Below are positions 16,688 through 25,398 of a stretch of 64,000 nucleotides of DNA, in pieces. The DNA lies in assembly GCA_045127535.1 (NCBI GenBank), contig JBGVQN010000009.1, forward strand, positions 54,786 to 118,785, written 5' to 3'. The DNA comes from UBA2942 sp045127535. GTDB taxonomy: Bacteria; Bacillota; Clostridia; Lachnospirales; Lachnospiraceae. How positions within the stretch are numbered: position 1 is the stretch's first letter; every line of letters begins with the position of its first letter. The translations under genes were made by a program, and so were the position numbers. Below the pieces are notes generated by a model that worked only from the letters and a program-made list of their open reading frames with translations, was not told where the DNA came from and did not search any database.

Positions 16688-17301
16688 TTCGTACAATTGT
16701 ATTGGATATTGGTATGGTATTGGTAGACTTTCCCTGGAGAAAGTATGTAAAAAGCTTTGGATTTTCCCAGGAAAAAGAGGAAAAAATCGTTCAGGCAGTT
16801 TTTGAAAATCCAAACTGGAATGAGTTTGACAGAGGTGTACTGGCAGATGAAGAGATTTTGGATCTGTTTAGCCAGGCGGCTCCAGACTGCGAAGAGGAGA
16901 TTCACAGGATTTTTGCCGGTCCTATAGAGCAGATGGTTGAAGAATATCCATTTGCAGCTGCCTGGGTACAGGAGTTAAAGGCAGCGGGGTATCAGGTATT
17001 GCTGCTTTCTAATTTTGGCAGTACCTTATTTAGCCGGATGCATTTTCAGTTCCTCCCTTATGCGGATGGCGGCATTATTTCCTTCAAAGTGAAATGCATC
17101 AAACCAGATCCCCAGATTTACCATATTTTAATGAAGAAATATGGACTTACGGGGGAGGAAATTCTGTTTTTGGATGATAATCCTGCCAATATTAAAGCTG
17201 CCCAGGCAGAGGGATGGAACACCATATGGTCTCCTGACCATAAAACTGCCCTGGAAGGTCTGGAATCATATGGCATTCTCTGCAGCGCCGGCAGAGAATA
17301 A
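16684..17301 (+). CDS. HAD family hydrolase (HAD-IA, YihX-like)
   Basis: A 205-residue haloacid-dehalogenase family hydrolase. Motif I reads VLDIGMVLVDF, the D-x-G-x-V form seen in YihX-like alpha-D-glucose-1-phosphate phosphatases; motif II is LLSNFGS near residue 107; the lysine lies in VKCIKPDPQIY; motif III is LFLDDNPANI near residue 163. The single aspartate in motif I is normal for this subgroup. It is translationally coupled to the upstream hydrolase (ATGA) and is 17 bp ahead of mazG. The substrate is unknown. Confidence 0.86.
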   Translation: MIRTIVLDIGMVLVDFPWRKYVKSFGFSQEKEEKIVQAVFENPNWNEFDRGVLADEEILDLFSQAAPDCEEEIHRIFAGPIEQMVEEYPFAAAWVQELKAAGYQVLLLSNFGSTLFSRMHFQFLPYADGGIISFKVKCIKPDPQIYHILMKKYGLTGEEILFLDDNPANIKAAQAEGWNTIWSPDHKTALEGLESYGILCSAGRE

Positions 17302-17318
17302 ATGAGAGGAGGGACAGA

Positions 17319-18005
17319 ATGTACCAGCATTTGCAAAAAGAAACATATACATTTGAAGATTTGAAAGAGATTATTGCAGCATTGAGAAGCGAAAATGGCT
17401 GCCCATGGGACAAGGTACAGACGCATGAAAGCTTGAAAGGATGTATGAAAGAGGAAGCTTATGAGGTGATTGAAGCCATTGATGAGCTTAAGGAAGATAG
17501 AAAAGGGGAGCATCTGCGTGAGGAACTGGGAGATGTATTGCTGCAGGTGATGATGCACAGCCAGATTGCCAGTGAGCAGCAGCATTTTACAGTGGAGGAT
17601 GTGGTGCAGGAAGTTGCAGAAAAGATGGTGCGCAGACATCCACACGTATTTGGAACCATCTCTGCAGATACACCAGAGGCAGCACTGGATACCTGGGAAC
17701 AGGCCAAGGAAAAGGAAAAAGGCAAATCTGCAGATAAGTCATCAGAAATGGAACGGGTGGCCAAGGCGCTTCCAGCGCTGATTCGCTGTCAGAAAGTACT
17801 GAAAAAGGGCGGTCTGGTAACAGATAAAAAGACTGCTTTCACAAGATTGACAGAGACGATACAGGCAATGGGTGAAGAACCTGATGAAACGCAGATCGGG
17901 CAGCTGCTGGCAGAGACAGTGAATCTGGCTGCATCCCGGAAAATTTCCAGTGAGGATGCTCTGATCAGAACCATAGAAAGTATCATTGCAGAGGCAAAGG
18001 AATGA
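17319..18005 (+). CDS. mazG: Nucleoside triphosphate pyrophosphohydrolase
   Basis: A 228-residue MazG-type enzyme that converts NTPs to NMP and pyrophosphate, a house-cleaning role. The first MazG domain shows FEDLKEIIAALRSENGCPWD at residues 10-29 and KEEAYEVIEAIDE, with the metal-binding acids in EELGDVLLQVMMH near residue 70. The second domain is shorter and more diverged. The start follows GGAGG. It forms a compact run with the HAD gene. Clostridial MazG proteins commonly lie near core cell-cycle genes. Confidence 0.9.
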   Translation: MYQHLQKETYTFEDLKEIIAALRSENGCPWDKVQTHESLKGCMKEEAYEVIEAIDELKEDRKGEHLREELGDVLLQVMMHSQIASEQQHFTVEDVVQEVAEKMVRRHPHVFGTISADTPEAALDTWEQAKEKEKGKSADKSSEMERVAKALPALIRCQKVLKKGGLVTDKKTAFTRLTETIQAMGEEPDETQIGQLLAETVNLAASRKISSEDALIRTIESIIAEAKE

Positions 18006-18084
18006 AACCAATGCTTTTGAAAATTGCTGTGATATCAGGTATAGTGATTATCAGGAAAATAGAACGGAAAAGGAGGTGATTGCC

Positions 18085-18171
18085 ATGTCAGGAAAATTCA
18101 GTGATTACAATTGCATTATTTATCTACAGAACAGACAGGCGCAGTCATCTCTGTGTATGAGAATCGGTTAG
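18085..18171 (+). CDS. Small ORF with consensus ribosome site (28 residues)
   Basis: ATG 18085 follows AGGAGGTGAT (18071-18080), a full-length Shine-Dalgarno match, at good spacing. The 28-residue product begins MSGKFSDYNC and has two cysteines; no membrane segment is evident. A hairpin (CAAATAG/CTATTTG) follows the stop and then a strong terminator at 18222. The strength of the ribosome site argues for real translation. It may be a small protein or a leader peptide; no family is recognised. Confidence 0.45.
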   Translation: MSGKFSDYNCIIYLQNRQAQSSLCMRIG

Positions 18172-18221
18172 ACCGCAAATAGGTTGCAGCTATTTGGTTC
18201 TTTTACGTGATAGAAAAAATG

Positions 18222-18249
18222 GGCACCTCATTGTTGAGGTGTCTTTTTT
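18222..18249 (+). terminator. Intrinsic terminator
   Basis: Stem GGCACCTCA/TGAGGTGTC with loop TTGT, followed by six T residues. It closes the mazG/small-ORF unit. Confidence 0.85.
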
Positions 18250-18315
18250 GCGCCTTTTTTTAGGCAAAAAAAGGTAAGGTGTTTCACAATCGCTGTTTTC
18301 AAAAAAGAATAAAGG

Positions 18316-18342
18316 TTGACAAAATACGACACTGGTTATAAT
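18316..18342 (+). promoter_or_regulatory. Sigma-A-type promoter for yifB
   Basis: TTGACA at 18316-18321. TATAAT lies at 18337-18342 (15-base spacer), and an overlapping TAATAT at 18339 gives a 17-base spacer. About 45 bp ahead of the yifB start. Confidence 0.65.
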
Positions 18343-18386
18343 ATATAGCTATCAGCATAAAAATATAACCAAAAGGGAATGATATA

Positions 18387-19916
18387 ATGTTCGGACGAGT
18401 AAACAGCGGTGCGATTTTAGGGATTGACGGGTATCTGGTGCAGGTGGAGGCAGATGTATGCAGCGGCCTGCCGGGATTTGATATGGTAGGGTTTCTGGCA
18501 TCAGAGGTCAGGGAGGCCAGAGAGCGTGTGCGGACAGCTCTGCGTAATTCCGGTTATGAGATGCCTCCAGCCAGAACTACCATCAATCTTTCTCCCGCAG
18601 ATTTGCGCAAAGAGGGGAATTATTTTGACCTGCCCATAGCCATAGCCATTTTAATGGCCATAGGAATACTGAGCAAAGAGGCATTGGAGGATGTATTTTT
18701 GGTAGGGGAGCTGAGCCTGGATGGAACCCTGCAGCCAGTAAATGGAGTGATCTCCCTGATTGGTACTGCCAGACAGGAGGGGATTCATACCTGCATCGTT
18801 CCTGCGGCCAATGGCAGGGAGGGTGCTGTCATAGAGGGCATACAGGTGTATGGGATGCATACCCTTTCTGATGTCATTGCATTTCTTTCGGGAAAAGGAC
18901 AGTTTGCTCCTGAACAGCCTGCAGAGGATGAACCATGTCTGGAGGATGATGCAGATGTGGATTTTGGAGAAATCAACGGACAGGAGACGGTGAAGCGTGC
19001 CACAATAGTGGCTGCAGCCGGCATGCACAATATTCTTTACATAGGTCCTCCAGGCTCTGGTAAGACGATGATCGCCAGACGGCTGCCTACCATACTGCCG
19101 CCTCTGACCAAAGAAGAACGCATAGAAATTTCTAAGATATACAGTATTTGCGGCCTGCTGCCCCCGGAACAGGGGCTGATCTGGAAGCGGCCGTTTCGCT
19201 GTCCTCATCATACCATTTCTGCCACTGCCCTTACCGGAGGCGGGCGGATTCCAAGACCTGGAGAGATTTCCCTGGCCAACAGAGGGGTATTGTTTTTAGA
19301 TGAGCTGCCGGAATTTCAGAAAAGTACTCTGGAGATTCTGCGCCAGCCCTTAGAGGATAAAAAAGTGGTCATTTCCAGAGTTCATGGTACTTACGAATAT
19401 CCCACCAATTTTGTATTGGCAGCTGCCATGAATCCCTGTAAATGTGGTTTTTATCCGGACAGGCGGTTATGCCGCTGCAGTGAAGCAGAGGTACAGAAGT
19501 ATTTAAATCATATTTCACAGCCGCTGCTGGACCGGATCGACATCTGCATTGAGGTGCCAAGGCTTGCTTATCAGGAGTTTTCCGCAGACCGCCCAGTTCC
19601 TACATCTGCCCAGCTGCGAAAGATGGTGGTTAGAGCTATGGAGATTCAAAAAGAACGGTATGCAGGTACTTCAGTATTATTTAACAGTGCCCTGTCGCCT
19701 GCCCAGATAAAAAAATACTGCAGACTGCAAAAAGAAGAGCAGACATTTTTAAAGGAAGTATTTGAAACCATGGAACTAAGCGCCAGAGCTTATCACAAAA
19801 TTTTGAAAGTAGCCCGTACCATAGCAGATTTAGAAGAAGCGGAGGAGATTTCAGGAGCACATCTGGCAGAAGCCATTGGGTATCGGAGTCTGGATAAAAA
19901 GTACTGGGGGCAGTAG
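18387..19916 (+). CDS. YifB/ComM family Mg-chelatase-like AAA+ ATPase
   Basis: A 509-residue AAA+ protein. The N-terminal 170 residues are the Lon-protease-like ChlI domain (GILGIDGYLVQVEADVCSGL-type opening); the ATPase follows with Walker A GPPGSGKT near residue 220 and Walker B GVLFLDELPEF near residue 302; the end is the Mg_chelatase C domain. The Cys-rich CKCGFYPDRRLCRC is also typical. ComM homologues are branch-migration helicases that help integrate DNA during natural transformation, which fits the adjacent dprA. Confidence 0.93.
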   Translation: MFGRVNSGAILGIDGYLVQVEADVCSGLPGFDMVGFLASEVREARERVRTALRNSGYEMPPARTTINLSPADLRKEGNYFDLPIAIAILMAIGILSKEALEDVFLVGELSLDGTLQPVNGVISLIGTARQEGIHTCIVPAANGREGAVIEGIQVYGMHTLSDVIAFLSGKGQFAPEQPAEDEPCLEDDADVDFGEINGQETVKRATIVAAAGMHNILYIGPPGSGKTMIARRLPTILPPLTKEERIEISKIYSICGLLPPEQGLIWKRPFRCPHHTISATALTGGGRIPRPGEISLANRGVLFLDELPEFQKSTLEILRQPLEDKKVVISRVHGTYEYPTNFVLAAAMNPCKCGFYPDRRLCRCSEAEVQKYLNHISQPLLDRIDICIEVPRLAYQEFSADRPVPTSAQLRKMVVRAMEIQKERYAGTSVLFNSALSPAQIKKYCRLQKEEQTFLKEVFETMELSARAYHKILKVARTIADLEEAEEISGAHLAEAIGYRSLDKKYWGQ

Positions 19917-19928
19917 GAGGATAAAAGG

Positions 19929-21023
19929 ATGACAAATGACGAATACTGGTACTGGTTTTGCACCATCCCGGGATTTGGAGCCAGAAAGCTGCAGGCGATA
20001 TTAGAATATTTTGGCAGTCCGGCAGATGCATTTAAGGCAGATCCGGAATACATTGGCCAGATTCCTCCTGTGCGGAAAAAAGATGTGGAAGCATGGAGAG
20101 AAAGTATTAGGAATGTGCATTTTGCCTGCAGACAGTATCATCTTCTCCAGCAGAAGCACATACAATTTATCACAAAAGTCCACTCTGCATATCCAAAGCG
20201 TCTTTTGCAGATCTATGACCCTCCTATGGGATTGTTTTACAGAGGCAGCCTGCCGTCAGATGATCAGCCTGCTGCTGCTATTATAGGAGCCAGAAGCTGC
20301 ACTTCTTATGGGAGAGAGGCGGCTTATCTTCTTGGAAAAGAGCTTGGCAGCAGGGACATCCAGATCGTCAGCGGCATGGCTCTGGGCATTGACGGTGCAG
20401 GACAGCGGGGAGCCATTGCAGGAGGAGGGCGGACCTTTGGCATTTTGGGTTCAGGGGTAGATGTGTGTTATCCAAAGGAAAATATAGAGCTATATTGCCA
20501 GATCCCGGCTCATGGAGGACTGATCTCCGAGTATTGTCCGGGACAAAAAGGGCTGCCCCAGCTCTTCCCAGTGCGTAATCGGATCATTGCTGCTTTATCA
20601 GACTGTATTATTGTAGTAGAGGCACGGGAAAAGAGTGGTACCTTGATTACGGTAGACCAGGGATTGGAGCAGGGAAAAGATATATTTGCAGTACCGGGCA
20701 GGTTAGGAGATCCCTTAAGTGCAGGGTGTAACCGGCTGATTCAAAACGGTGCTGCTATTTTGACGGATATACAGGATATTTATGCATATTTTCATATGGA
20801 AACGGTTTTGGAGGGCACAAAGGAGAAAAAGAAGAAAAAAACACTTGCAAATGACGAGAAAATAATATATAGTTGTTTGCGTTTAGAACCCAAACATTTA
20901 GAGGAGATTTTAAGCGAAACAGGGCTTTCCGTGAATCAGGCTGTATGGGGATTGATGCAGCTGGAGATGAAAGGATATATCACCCAGCCGCGGAAAAACT
21001 ATTACAAACGCAGAAGCAGCTGA
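19929..21023 (+). CDS. dprA: DNA-processing protein A (RecA loader in transformation)
   Basis: A 364-residue DprA. It has an N-terminal helical region (residues 1-65), then the Rossmann-like DNA-binding fold: YDPPMGLFYRGSLP, AIIGARSCTSYGREAA, IVSGMALGIDGAGQRGAI, GVDVCYPKEN, FPVRNRIIAALSD and VEAREKSGTLITVDQGLEQG. The C-terminal 65 residues form a winged-helix-like tail. DprA binds single-stranded DNA and loads RecA. It follows yifB by 12 bp; the pair is a common arrangement in Firmicutes ahead of topA. Confidence 0.95.
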   Translation: MTNDEYWYWFCTIPGFGARKLQAILEYFGSPADAFKADPEYIGQIPPVRKKDVEAWRESIRNVHFACRQYHLLQQKHIQFITKVHSAYPKRLLQIYDPPMGLFYRGSLPSDDQPAAAIIGARSCTSYGREAAYLLGKELGSRDIQIVSGMALGIDGAGQRGAIAGGGRTFGILGSGVDVCYPKENIELYCQIPAHGGLISEYCPGQKGLPQLFPVRNRIIAALSDCIIVVEAREKSGTLITVDQGLEQGKDIFAVPGRLGDPLSAGCNRLIQNGAAILTDIQDIYAYFHMETVLEGTKEKKKKKTLANDEKIIYSCLRLEPKHLEEILSETGLSVNQAVWGLMQLEMKGYITQPRKNYYKRRSS

Positions 21024-21127
21024 TTGCTGTGCAGTCTGAGGAAACGGTTTCTGTTTTCAAAATAGATATCGGATATGAAATACCGGATATCAAAAACTGA
21101 CAGAATATGAAACGGTGAGGTATTGAA

Positions 21128-23203
21128 ATGGCCAAAAATCTGGTTATTGTGGAGTCACCTGCAAAGGTAAAAACAATTAAAAAGTTTCTGGGTAAGAATT
21201 ATGAGGTAATGGCCTCTAACGGACATGTCCGGGATCTGCCCAAAAGTCAGATGGGTATTGATGCAGAAAATGATTTCGAACCCAAATATATTACCATCCG
21301 AGGCAAAGGTGATGTACTGGCTGCCCTTCGTAAGGAAGTCAAAAAGGCAGACCATGTATACCTGGCAACGGACCCTGACCGGGAGGGAGAAGCCATTTCC
21401 TGGCATCTTTCGAATGCCTTGAAGCTGGAAGGGAAGGATGTACACCGGATTACCTTTAATGAAATCACCAAGAATGCAGTAAATGCATCGATTAAGAATC
21501 CAAGAAGCATCAATATGGATCTGGTCAACGCCCAGCAGACCAGACGTATTCTGGACAGAATGGTAGGTTACCGTATCAGTCCTCTGCTCTGGCAGAAAGT
21601 AAAAAGAGGTTTAAGTGCAGGCCGCGTACAGTCTGTCGCTTTGCGTATCATATGTGACAGAGAGGCAGAAATTGCTGCATTTATTCCGGAGGAATACTGG
21701 ACACTGGATGCTTTCCTGCAGGTGGCAGGAGAAAAGAAGCTTTTGGAGGCCAAATTTTACGGAAAAGAGGGCAGAAAGCAGACCATCGGTTCCAAAGAAG
21801 AATTGGATGGGATTATGCAGGCCATTGATGGCAAGCCTTTTCAGGTAAAGGAGATCAAGGAAAAAGAGCGCATCAAAAAAGCACCTCTTCCATTTACTAC
21901 CAGTACATTACAGCAGGAAGCTGCCAATCGTCTGAACTTTTCTACTCAGAAAACCATGCGTCTGGCCCAGCAGCTGTATGAAGGTGTAGATGTGGAGGGA
22001 GAAGGTACCATTGGTATTATTACGTATCTGCGTACCGATTCTACCCGTATTGCAGAGGAAGCAGATGCCTCTGCAAGAGCATATATTTCCCAGGTGTATG
22101 GAGATGCGTATGTAGGAGTCAGGGAAGAAAAGGAGCAGAAGAGTCAGAAAATTCAGGATGCGCATGAAGCCATACGTCCTACCAATATCAGCCTGACACC
22201 GGAGCGGTTAAAGAGCTCTTTAAGCAGAGACCAGTACCGCCTGTATCAATTGATCTGGAAACGGTTTGCAGCCAGCCGTATGGCAGAGGCAAAGTATGGT
22301 ACGGTACAGATCAAACTGCAGGCAGGAGAGTATCTTTTTACTGCATCTGCCACCAAGCTGGTTTTTGAAGGATTTTTGCAGGTATATAATGATGAAGAAA
22401 AGCAGCAGAACAATGGGGCAGTGCGCAGTGTAACGAAGGATTCTGCATTGACAGTGGATTCCCTGGTCAGCAAGCAGCATTTTACCCAGCCGCCGGCACA
22501 CTTTACAGAGGCATCCCTGGTAAAGGCATTGGAGGAACAGGGCATTGGACGTCCTTCTACCTATGCGCCTACCATTACTACTATTCTGGCAAGACATTAC
22601 ATTGTAAAGGAAAATAAAAATCTATATGTAACAGCATTGGGAGAAGTGGTAAATGATATTATGGTACATTCTTTTGCCAGCATTGTAGATGTCTCCTTTA
22701 CGGCCAATCTGGAATATTTGTTAGATATGGTAGGAGAGGGAAAGGTAGAGTGGAAGACCGTGATCCGCAATTTCTATCCCGATCTGGATGCGGCAGTCAT
22801 TGCTGCAGAAAAGGAATTGGAAAATGTGACGATCCAGGAAGAAGTCAGTGACGAAATCTGTGATGTATGCGGCCGGAATATGGTCATCAAGTATGGTCCT
22901 CATGGTAAATTCCTGGCATGCCCGGGATTTCCAGAATGCCGTAATACCAAGCCTTATTATGAAAAGATCGGTGTAGCATGCCCTAAATGCGGGAAAGATG
23001 TGGTAATCAAGATGTCTAAAAAGGGCAGACGTTACTATGGCTGTATTGATAATCCGGATTGTGATTTTATGTCCTGGGCAAAACCTTCCCAGAAAACCTG
23101 CCCGGAATGTGGAAGCTACATGGTAGAAAAAGGCAATAAGCTGATTTGTGCAGCAGAAGGATGCGGTTATATGGAAAACCGCCCTCAGGAAGAAGAGGAT
23201 TAA
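21128..23203 (+). CDS. topA: DNA topoisomerase I
   Basis: A 691-residue type IA topoisomerase that relaxes negative supercoils. The TOPRIM domain opens with NLVIVESPAKVKTIKKFLG and has DPDREGEAISWHL; the catalytic tyrosine is in GIITYLRTDSTRI near residue 300. The C-terminus has cysteine clusters for zinc ribbons: CDVCGRNM, CPKCGKDV and CPECGSYM. The length is typical of Clostridia. It follows dprA by about 100 bp, the classic dprA-topA order. Confidence 0.97.
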   Translation: MAKNLVIVESPAKVKTIKKFLGKNYEVMASNGHVRDLPKSQMGIDAENDFEPKYITIRGKGDVLAALRKEVKKADHVYLATDPDREGEAISWHLSNALKLEGKDVHRITFNEITKNAVNASIKNPRSINMDLVNAQQTRRILDRMVGYRISPLLWQKVKRGLSAGRVQSVALRIICDREAEIAAFIPEEYWTLDAFLQVAGEKKLLEAKFYGKEGRKQTIGSKEELDGIMQAIDGKPFQVKEIKEKERIKKAPLPFTTSTLQQEAANRLNFSTQKTMRLAQQLYEGVDVEGEGTIGIITYLRTDSTRIAEEADASARAYISQVYGDAYVGVREEKEQKSQKIQDAHEAIRPTNISLTPERLKSSLSRDQYRLYQLIWKRFAASRMAEAKYGTVQIKLQAGEYLFTASATKLVFEGFLQVYNDEEKQQNNGAVRSVTKDSALTVDSLVSKQHFTQPPAHFTEASLVKALEEQGIGRPSTYAPTITTILARHYIVKENKNLYVTALGEVVNDIMVHSFASIVDVSFTANLEYLLDMVGEGKVEWKTVIRNFYPDLDAAVIAAEKELENVTIQEEVSDEICDVCGRNMVIKYGPHGKFLACPGFPECRNTKPYYEKIGVACPKCGKDVVIKMSKKGRRYYGCIDNPDCDFMSWAKPSQKTCPECGSYMVEKGNKLICAAEGCGYMENRPQEEED

Positions 23204-23342
23204 GGCTGCAGCAGGCTGCCTGAGATGATGTATTGCTTATCAATATTCTGTGTTGCGTGTGTTTTACAGGTAAAAAAAGCAAGATTGAGAAAATATGCAG
23301 GACTTAAGAGACTAATTAACAGAATAAATTGGAAAAATTATA

Positions 23343-23357
23343 AATTTTCTGACAAAA
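23343..23357 (+). promoter_or_regulatory. CodY-box-like sequence upstream of codY
   Basis: AATTTTCTGACAAAA matches 12 of 15 positions of the CodY consensus AATTTTCWGAAAATT. It is about 100 bp ahead of codY and would allow autoregulation. The rest of 23204-23459 is AT-rich leader with no gene seen. Confidence 0.45.
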
Positions 23358-23459
23358 GATAGAATTACCGCTTGTTTAATTGATAAATATATGATACTCT
23401 AGTTATAGATTCTAATATAAATGCATGTGTGATAACTGCAGAGGGAAAGGAAGGGTATC

Positions 23460-24239
23460 ATGAGTGTACAGTTGTTAGACAAGACAAGAAAAATTAATAA
23501 GCTGCTTCACAATAATAATTCCAGCAAGGTTGTTTTCAATGATATTTGTCTGGTACTGAGTGAAATTCTCAATTCCAATATTCTGGTCATCAGTAAAAAA
23601 GGCAAAGTATTAGGAATTGGACACAGAAACGGTGTGGATGAAATCAATGAGCTGCTGCAGGGACAGGTGGGCGGTTTTATTGACCATATGCTCAATGAGC
23701 GTCTGTTAAGTGTATTGTCTACCAAGGAAAATGTCAATCTGGCAACCTTGGGATTCACAGAGGAAAATGTGAGAAAATACCAGGCCATTATTACACCCAT
23801 TGATATTGCCGGGGAGCGTCTGGGAACCTTGTTCATTTACAAGAGCGGAGAGGGATATGAAATTGATGACATTATTCTCAGTGAATACGGTACGACTGTA
23901 GTGGGATTGGAAATGATGCGTTCTGTCAATGAGGAAAATGCAGAAGAAAACCGGAAGGTCAGCATTGTAAAATCAGCAATTAATACATTGAGCTTTTCAG
24001 AACTGGAAGCCATTACCCATATCTTTGATGAACTGGATGGCAATGAGGGCATACTGGTAGCCAGCAAGATTGCAGACAGAGTGGGTATTACCCGTTCTGT
24101 GATTGTGAATGCACTCCGTAAGTTCGAAAGCGCTGGTGTCATTGAATCCCGTTCCTCTGGTATGAAGGGAACCTATATTAAGATCCTCAATGATGCGGTA
24201 TTTGACGAGCTGAAGAAGATCGATACCAAGAATATGTAA
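23460..24239 (+). CDS. codY: GTP- and branched-chain-amino-acid-sensing repressor CodY
   Basis: A 259-residue global regulator that represses amino-acid and stationary-phase genes when GTP and branched-chain amino acids are plentiful. The N-terminal GAF domain opens LLDKTRKINKLLHN; the linker helix lies around residues 150-170; the C-terminal winged helix reads GILVASKIADRVGITRSVIVNALRKFESAGVIESRSSGMKGTYI, the family's DNA-recognition region (shown in short: SVIVNALRKFESAG). A CodY-like box lies upstream and a strong terminator follows. Confidence 0.97.
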   Translation: MSVQLLDKTRKINKLLHNNNSSKVVFNDICLVLSEILNSNILVISKKGKVLGIGHRNGVDEINELLQGQVGGFIDHMLNERLLSVLSTKENVNLATLGFTEENVRKYQAIITPIDIAGERLGTLFIYKSGEGYEIDDIILSEYGTTVVGLEMMRSVNEENAEENRKVSIVKSAINTLSFSELEAITHIFDELDGNEGILVASKIADRVGITRSVIVNALRKFESAGVIESRSSGMKGTYIKILNDAVFDELKKIDTKNM

Positions 24240-24360
24240 TGCTATTTCTCAATAGAGAGACCCGCCCAGAGCAGTATATTATATGGAAGAAACTCCTGTA
24301 AAAGCAGCAAGTGGATTTGCAGAAGATGTTTTGCCAGATCCGGATATAGAATATGCAGAA

Positions 24361-24395
24361 AAGATAGAATTCATGCTTGATTTCTATCTTTTTTT
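24361..24395 (+). terminator. Intrinsic terminator of codY
   Basis: Perfect stem AAGATAGAA/TTCTATCTT with a 12-base loop, continuing into a run of T residues to 24395. It overlaps the putative rpsB promoter. Confidence 0.85.
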
Positions 24396-24405
24396 GTGTT
24401 ATAGT
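24378..24405 (+). promoter_or_regulatory. Putative rpsB promoter overlapping the codY terminator
   Basis: TTGATT at 24378-24383, 16-base spacer, TATAGT at 24400-24405. It shares bases with the codY terminator stem. Confidence 0.4.
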
Positions 24406-24423
24406 GGTAAGGCTGAACATACA

Positions 24424-24480
24424 CGTATGGGAATGACGTGGACGGTGCCGCAATGCGGTCCCATGGGAACGAACCATACG
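24424..24480 (+). promoter_or_regulatory. Structured leader of rpsB
   Basis: Closing stem CGTATGG (24424-24430) with CCATACG (24474-24480). Inside, TGGAC/GTCCCA-type pairing and a CCGC-AAT-GCGG hairpin make a nested fold. It lies between the promoter and the rpsB start, where ribosomal-protein autoregulatory leaders occur. Confidence 0.45.
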
Positions 24481-24512
24481 GAAGCAAAAACCAAATCAAA
24501 AGGAGAACGAAA

Positions 24513-25256
24513 ATGAGCGTTATTTCTATGAAGCAGCTGCTGGAAGCAGGCGTACACTTTGGACATCAGACAAGAAGATGGAACCCTAAGATGGCTCCAT
24601 ACATCTACACCGAGAGAAACGGTATTTACATCATCGACTTACAGAAGTCTGTAGGTAAGGTAGACGAAGCTTACAAGGCTGTAGCTGATATCGCAGCTGA
24701 AGGTGGTACAATCTTATTCGTTGGTACTAAGAAGCAGGCTCAGGATGCTGTAGCAAGCGAAGCACAGAGATGTGGTATGTACTATGTAAACCAGAGATGG
24801 TTAGGTGGTATGCTGACCAACTTCAAGACCATCCAGAGCAGAATTGAGCGTCTTCGTGCAATTGAGAAGATGTCTGAGGATGGAACTTTCGACGTACTGC
24901 CAAAGAAGGAAGTAGTTGAATTAAAGAAGGAATGGGACAAGTTAGAGAAGAACCTTGGCGGTATCAAGGATATGAAGAAGATCCCAGATGCAATCTTCGT
25001 TGTTGACCCTAAGAAGGAGAAGAACTGTGTACAGGAGGCTCACAACTTAGGCATCACTCTGATCGGTATTGCAGATACCAACTGTGATCCAGAAGAATTA
25101 GATTATGTAATCCCAGGCAATGATGATGCAATCAGAGCCGTTAAGTTAATTGTTTCCAAGATGGCAGATGCTGTAATCGAGGCTAAGCAGGGTGAAGTAA
25201 CTGTTGAGACTGAGGAAGCAGAGGTTGTTGAAGAGGAAACAGCAGTAGAAGAGTAA
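24513..25256 (+). CDS. rpsB: 30S ribosomal protein S2
   Basis: A 247-residue S2 with the standard opening MSVISMKQLLEAGVHFGHQT, the central GTILFVGTKKQAQDAV and IFVVDPKKE segments, and an acidic tail rich in Glu and Val. S2 is needed for the small-subunit head and translation initiation. Codon choice is strongly biased (GGT, GCT, CGT-type), as expected for high expression. ATG 24513 follows AAGGAG; the frame is open further upstream to 24438, but that lies in the leader. It precedes tsf as in most bacteria. Confidence 0.98.
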   Translation: MSVISMKQLLEAGVHFGHQTRRWNPKMAPYIYTERNGIYIIDLQKSVGKVDEAYKAVADIAAEGGTILFVGTKKQAQDAVASEAQRCGMYYVNQRWLGGMLTNFKTIQSRIERLRAIEKMSEDGTFDVLPKKEVVELKKEWDKLEKNLGGIKDMKKIPDAIFVVDPKKEKNCVQEAHNLGITLIGIADTNCDPEELDYVIPGNDDAIRAVKLIVSKMADAVIEAKQGEVTVETEEAEVVEEETAVEE

Positions 25257-25398
25257 TCTTCACAATCTGAACCTAAGAAGGCGGCATTCCACAGGGATGC
25301 CTGCCGCTTTCATTCATGACAGCGGAAAGTTCGCAAGGCATACTTTTGCTGTTTGAAACAAGAGAAAGCATATTATCATATATCAGGAGGGTTTTACA

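Noticed and set aside
24438..24512. N-terminal extension of ribosomal protein S2
   Set aside because: It overlaps the leader fold, and the known S2 start matches ATG 24513.
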